DNA of 6,821 bases from Methanosarcinales archaeon (GTDB lineage: Archaea > Halobacteriota > Methanosarcinia > Methanosarcinales > Methanocomedenaceae). The translations under genes and the position numbers were made by a program. Position 1 is the first letter of the stretch; each line of letters begins with the position of its first letter. The notes under the pieces were generated by a model. That model was given only the letters and a program-made list of their open reading frames with translations. It did no database searches and had not been told where the DNA came from. The DNA lies in contig JAUWTY010000059.1 of assembly GCA_030614485.1 (NCBI GenBank), positions 1 to 6,821 on the forward strand. Reading direction: 5' to 3'. This document shows, one piece after another, positions 5,694 to 6,821 of the stretch.

Positions 5694-5737
5694 TCACTGG
5701 AATTATAATAAATTTGTATTATATATATTCCACTTGA
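5694..5737. repeat. AT-rich imperfect inverted repeat between convergent genes
   Basis: TGGAAT-TATAAT (5698-5709) pairs with ATTATA (5718-5723) and ATTCCA (5727-5732): 12 base pairs with a three-base bulge (5724-5726) and an eight-base loop. Outer TCA (5694-5696) and TGA (5735-5737) extend it imperfectly. It lies between rps27ae and the cdc6 stop and may help end transcription from either side or limit read-through. It could also be chance in AT-rich DNA. Confidence 0.45.
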
Positions 5738-5762
5738 AATGTAGTGGTTGTAGTGATACAAA

Positions 5763-6821
5763 CTAACCCAGCCGCTTTCGTAGTTCTTCTATTCCATATC
5801 TTAGTTTGATAATCCGGCTTCGTCCCCTTGTACCTTTACCTGTGAAATTTGTATCCACCAGTTTCAAAACCAGTAATTTTTCCAGGGTCTCATAGTATCT
5901 GGTATATCCAAGCCCTGTCTTTTCATGGAATGTCTTGTAAAGTTCACCAGTTGTAATCTCTGCAAGGTCTAAAATCAATTCCAGTAAGGTCTTTTCTTCT
6001 TTTTTCAAAGATTTTAACAGGTAAGTGAGATGCACCAGTTTTGAGGATTCGTAAGCGCCATTTACATCATCCAGTGAAATGGTCCGGTTCGCACGTCTTT
6101 CAGCGCTCAGACCCGAGCGCTTAAGCAGGTCGATGCCTACCCTCAAATCTCCCAGCAGTTCGGCATATTCAACCACTGCATCGAGTACATCAGAACTCAC
6201 CACATCAGGGAAGAAGCCCAATTTTATTCTATTGTCCAGAATATCACGTATCTCGTCGGTGTTGTATCGAGGGAATTTTATCTCTTCCGGGAGAAACACG
6301 GACTCCACCTTTGGGTCCAAATGAAATCCCGTACCGGTATCACTTAATATTGATATCACACCTATGCGGGCACCTGGATTTGTTTCATGGGCGCGAAGTA
6401 ATGAATAGAATACTTTGTCGTGTTCGCCTTCATGGAACAGGTAATTCACATCATCCAGAGCGACTACCAGCACTGTTTCCTCGTCTGCCAGGTGCTGGGT
6501 TATTTTTTCATAGATCTTCTGGAATGATACACCCGAGGAAGGGGGACTGTGGTTGAACAATTTTTTAAAAATCCGGGAGAATACTGTAAAGCGTGTGGAA
6601 TTGGCCTGGCAGTTAATGTAAACAGGTATCACTTTCGATTTGACCTTTTCTATCTCCTCGAACAGTTTGTTCACTCCAGTAGTTTTGCCTGTACCCGGAG
6701 AACCTATGCACTGCACATTGACAGGTCTGCCACCGCGCAGGGCAGGTTTTACGCAGTACATGAGGGTCTGCATCTGGGTGTCACGGTGGGCGAAGTACTC
6801 GGGTATGTGGTCCAGTTCGAA
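5763..6821 (-). CDS. cdc6: Orc1/Cdc6 replication initiator, N-terminus cut by window edge
   Basis: The frame is open from the window edge (6821) to TAG at 5765-5763, 352 residues. The Met at 6773 is internal: the 16 upstream codons read DHIPEYFAHRDTQ, the conserved Orc1/Cdc6 lead-in to the ATPase domain. Origin recognition and helicase loading are the family role. Motifs, numbered in the visible part: Walker A GSPGTGKTT (40-48), Walker B VLVVALDDVN (117-126), the sensor 1 strand GVISILSD (154-161), the YNTDEIRDIL segment (186-195), sensor 2 GDLRVGIDLLKR with R227, and a C-terminal winged-helix domain (about 265-352) with basic FTGKGTRGRSR. Walker B has LDD where LDE is usual, and sensor 1 has Ser where Asn is usual; I recall the LDD form from a methanogen Cdc6 subfamily. 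Origins often lie upstream of cdc6, here beyond the edge. Confidence 0.93.
   Translation of the reverse strand, partial: FELDHIPEYFAHRDTQMQTLMYCVKPALRGGRPVNVQCIGSPGTGKTTGVNKLFEEIEKVKSKVIPVYINCQANSTRFTVFSRIFKKLFNHSPPSSGVSFQKIYEKITQHLADEETVLVVALDDVNYLFHEGEHDKVFYSLLRAHETNPGARIGVISILSDTGTGFHLDPKVESVFLPEEIKFPRYNTDEIRDILDNRIKLGFFPDVVSSDVLDAVVEYAELLGDLRVGIDLLKRSGLSAERRANRTISLDDVNGAYESSKLVHLTYLLKSLKKEEKTLLELILDLAEITTGELYKTFHEKTGLGYTRYYETLEKLLVLKLVDTNFTGKGTRGRSRIIKLRYGIEELRKRLG

Noticed and set aside
5659..5762. Replication origin next to cdc6.
   Set aside because: The spacer is at the 3' end of cdc6 between convergent genes and shows no G-rich origin recognition boxes; an origin would be expected upstream of the gene, outside the window.

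Overview
The window is archaeal chromosome, most likely from a methanogen or methanotrophic archaeon close to the Methanosarcinales (for example ANME-2 type lineages). The assignment rests on the gene set: translation factor aIF2 gamma, archaeal RNA polymerase subunit Rpo7, Spt4, GTP-dependent dephospho-CoA kinase, ribosomal proteins S24e and S27ae and an Orc1/Cdc6 initiator. Starts are ATG or TTG, often behind GGAGG or GGTGAT ribosome binding sites, and upstream regions carry AT-rich TATA-like boxes. The exact lineage cannot be read from the sequence.

Layout. Positions 1-1143 (minus) hold a complete radical SAM/SPASM enzyme of the peptide-modifying type. Upstream of it on the same strand (1254-1439) lies a short two-cluster ferredoxin reading frame with no usable start codon. 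A divergent AT-rich spacer then leads to a plus-strand FxsA-like membrane protein (1533-1937). From 2019 to 5658 runs the conserved archaeal information-processing cluster: aIF2 gamma, a PIN-domain RNase, Rpo7, Spt4, dephospho-CoA kinase, S24e and S27ae. An AT-rich convergent spacer with T-tracts and an imperfect inverted repeat separates this cluster from a minus-strand orc1/cdc6 gene that runs off the right edge (5763-6821, N-terminus missing).

How the genes work together. The central cluster joins translation initiation (aIF2 gamma), probable RNA processing (PIN protein), the RNA polymerase stalk and elongation factor (Rpo7, Spt4), the last step of coenzyme A synthesis and two small-subunit ribosomal proteins. 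These are growth-linked genes; three internal spacers of about 60-90 bases could carry extra promoters, so it may be several transcription units. The left-hand radical SAM enzyme and ferredoxin could form a small redox/maturation unit, but no precursor peptide is visible.

The most notable points are the ferredoxin with a broken or unexplained 5' end, the radical SAM enzyme that has the full cysteine set of sulfatase maturases but Tyr where their catalytic Asp sits, the Cdc6 with LDD instead of LDE in Walker B and Ser at the apparent sensor-1 position, and the long acidic tail on S24e. I did not find a clearly new multi-gene system; most of the window is conserved core genome.
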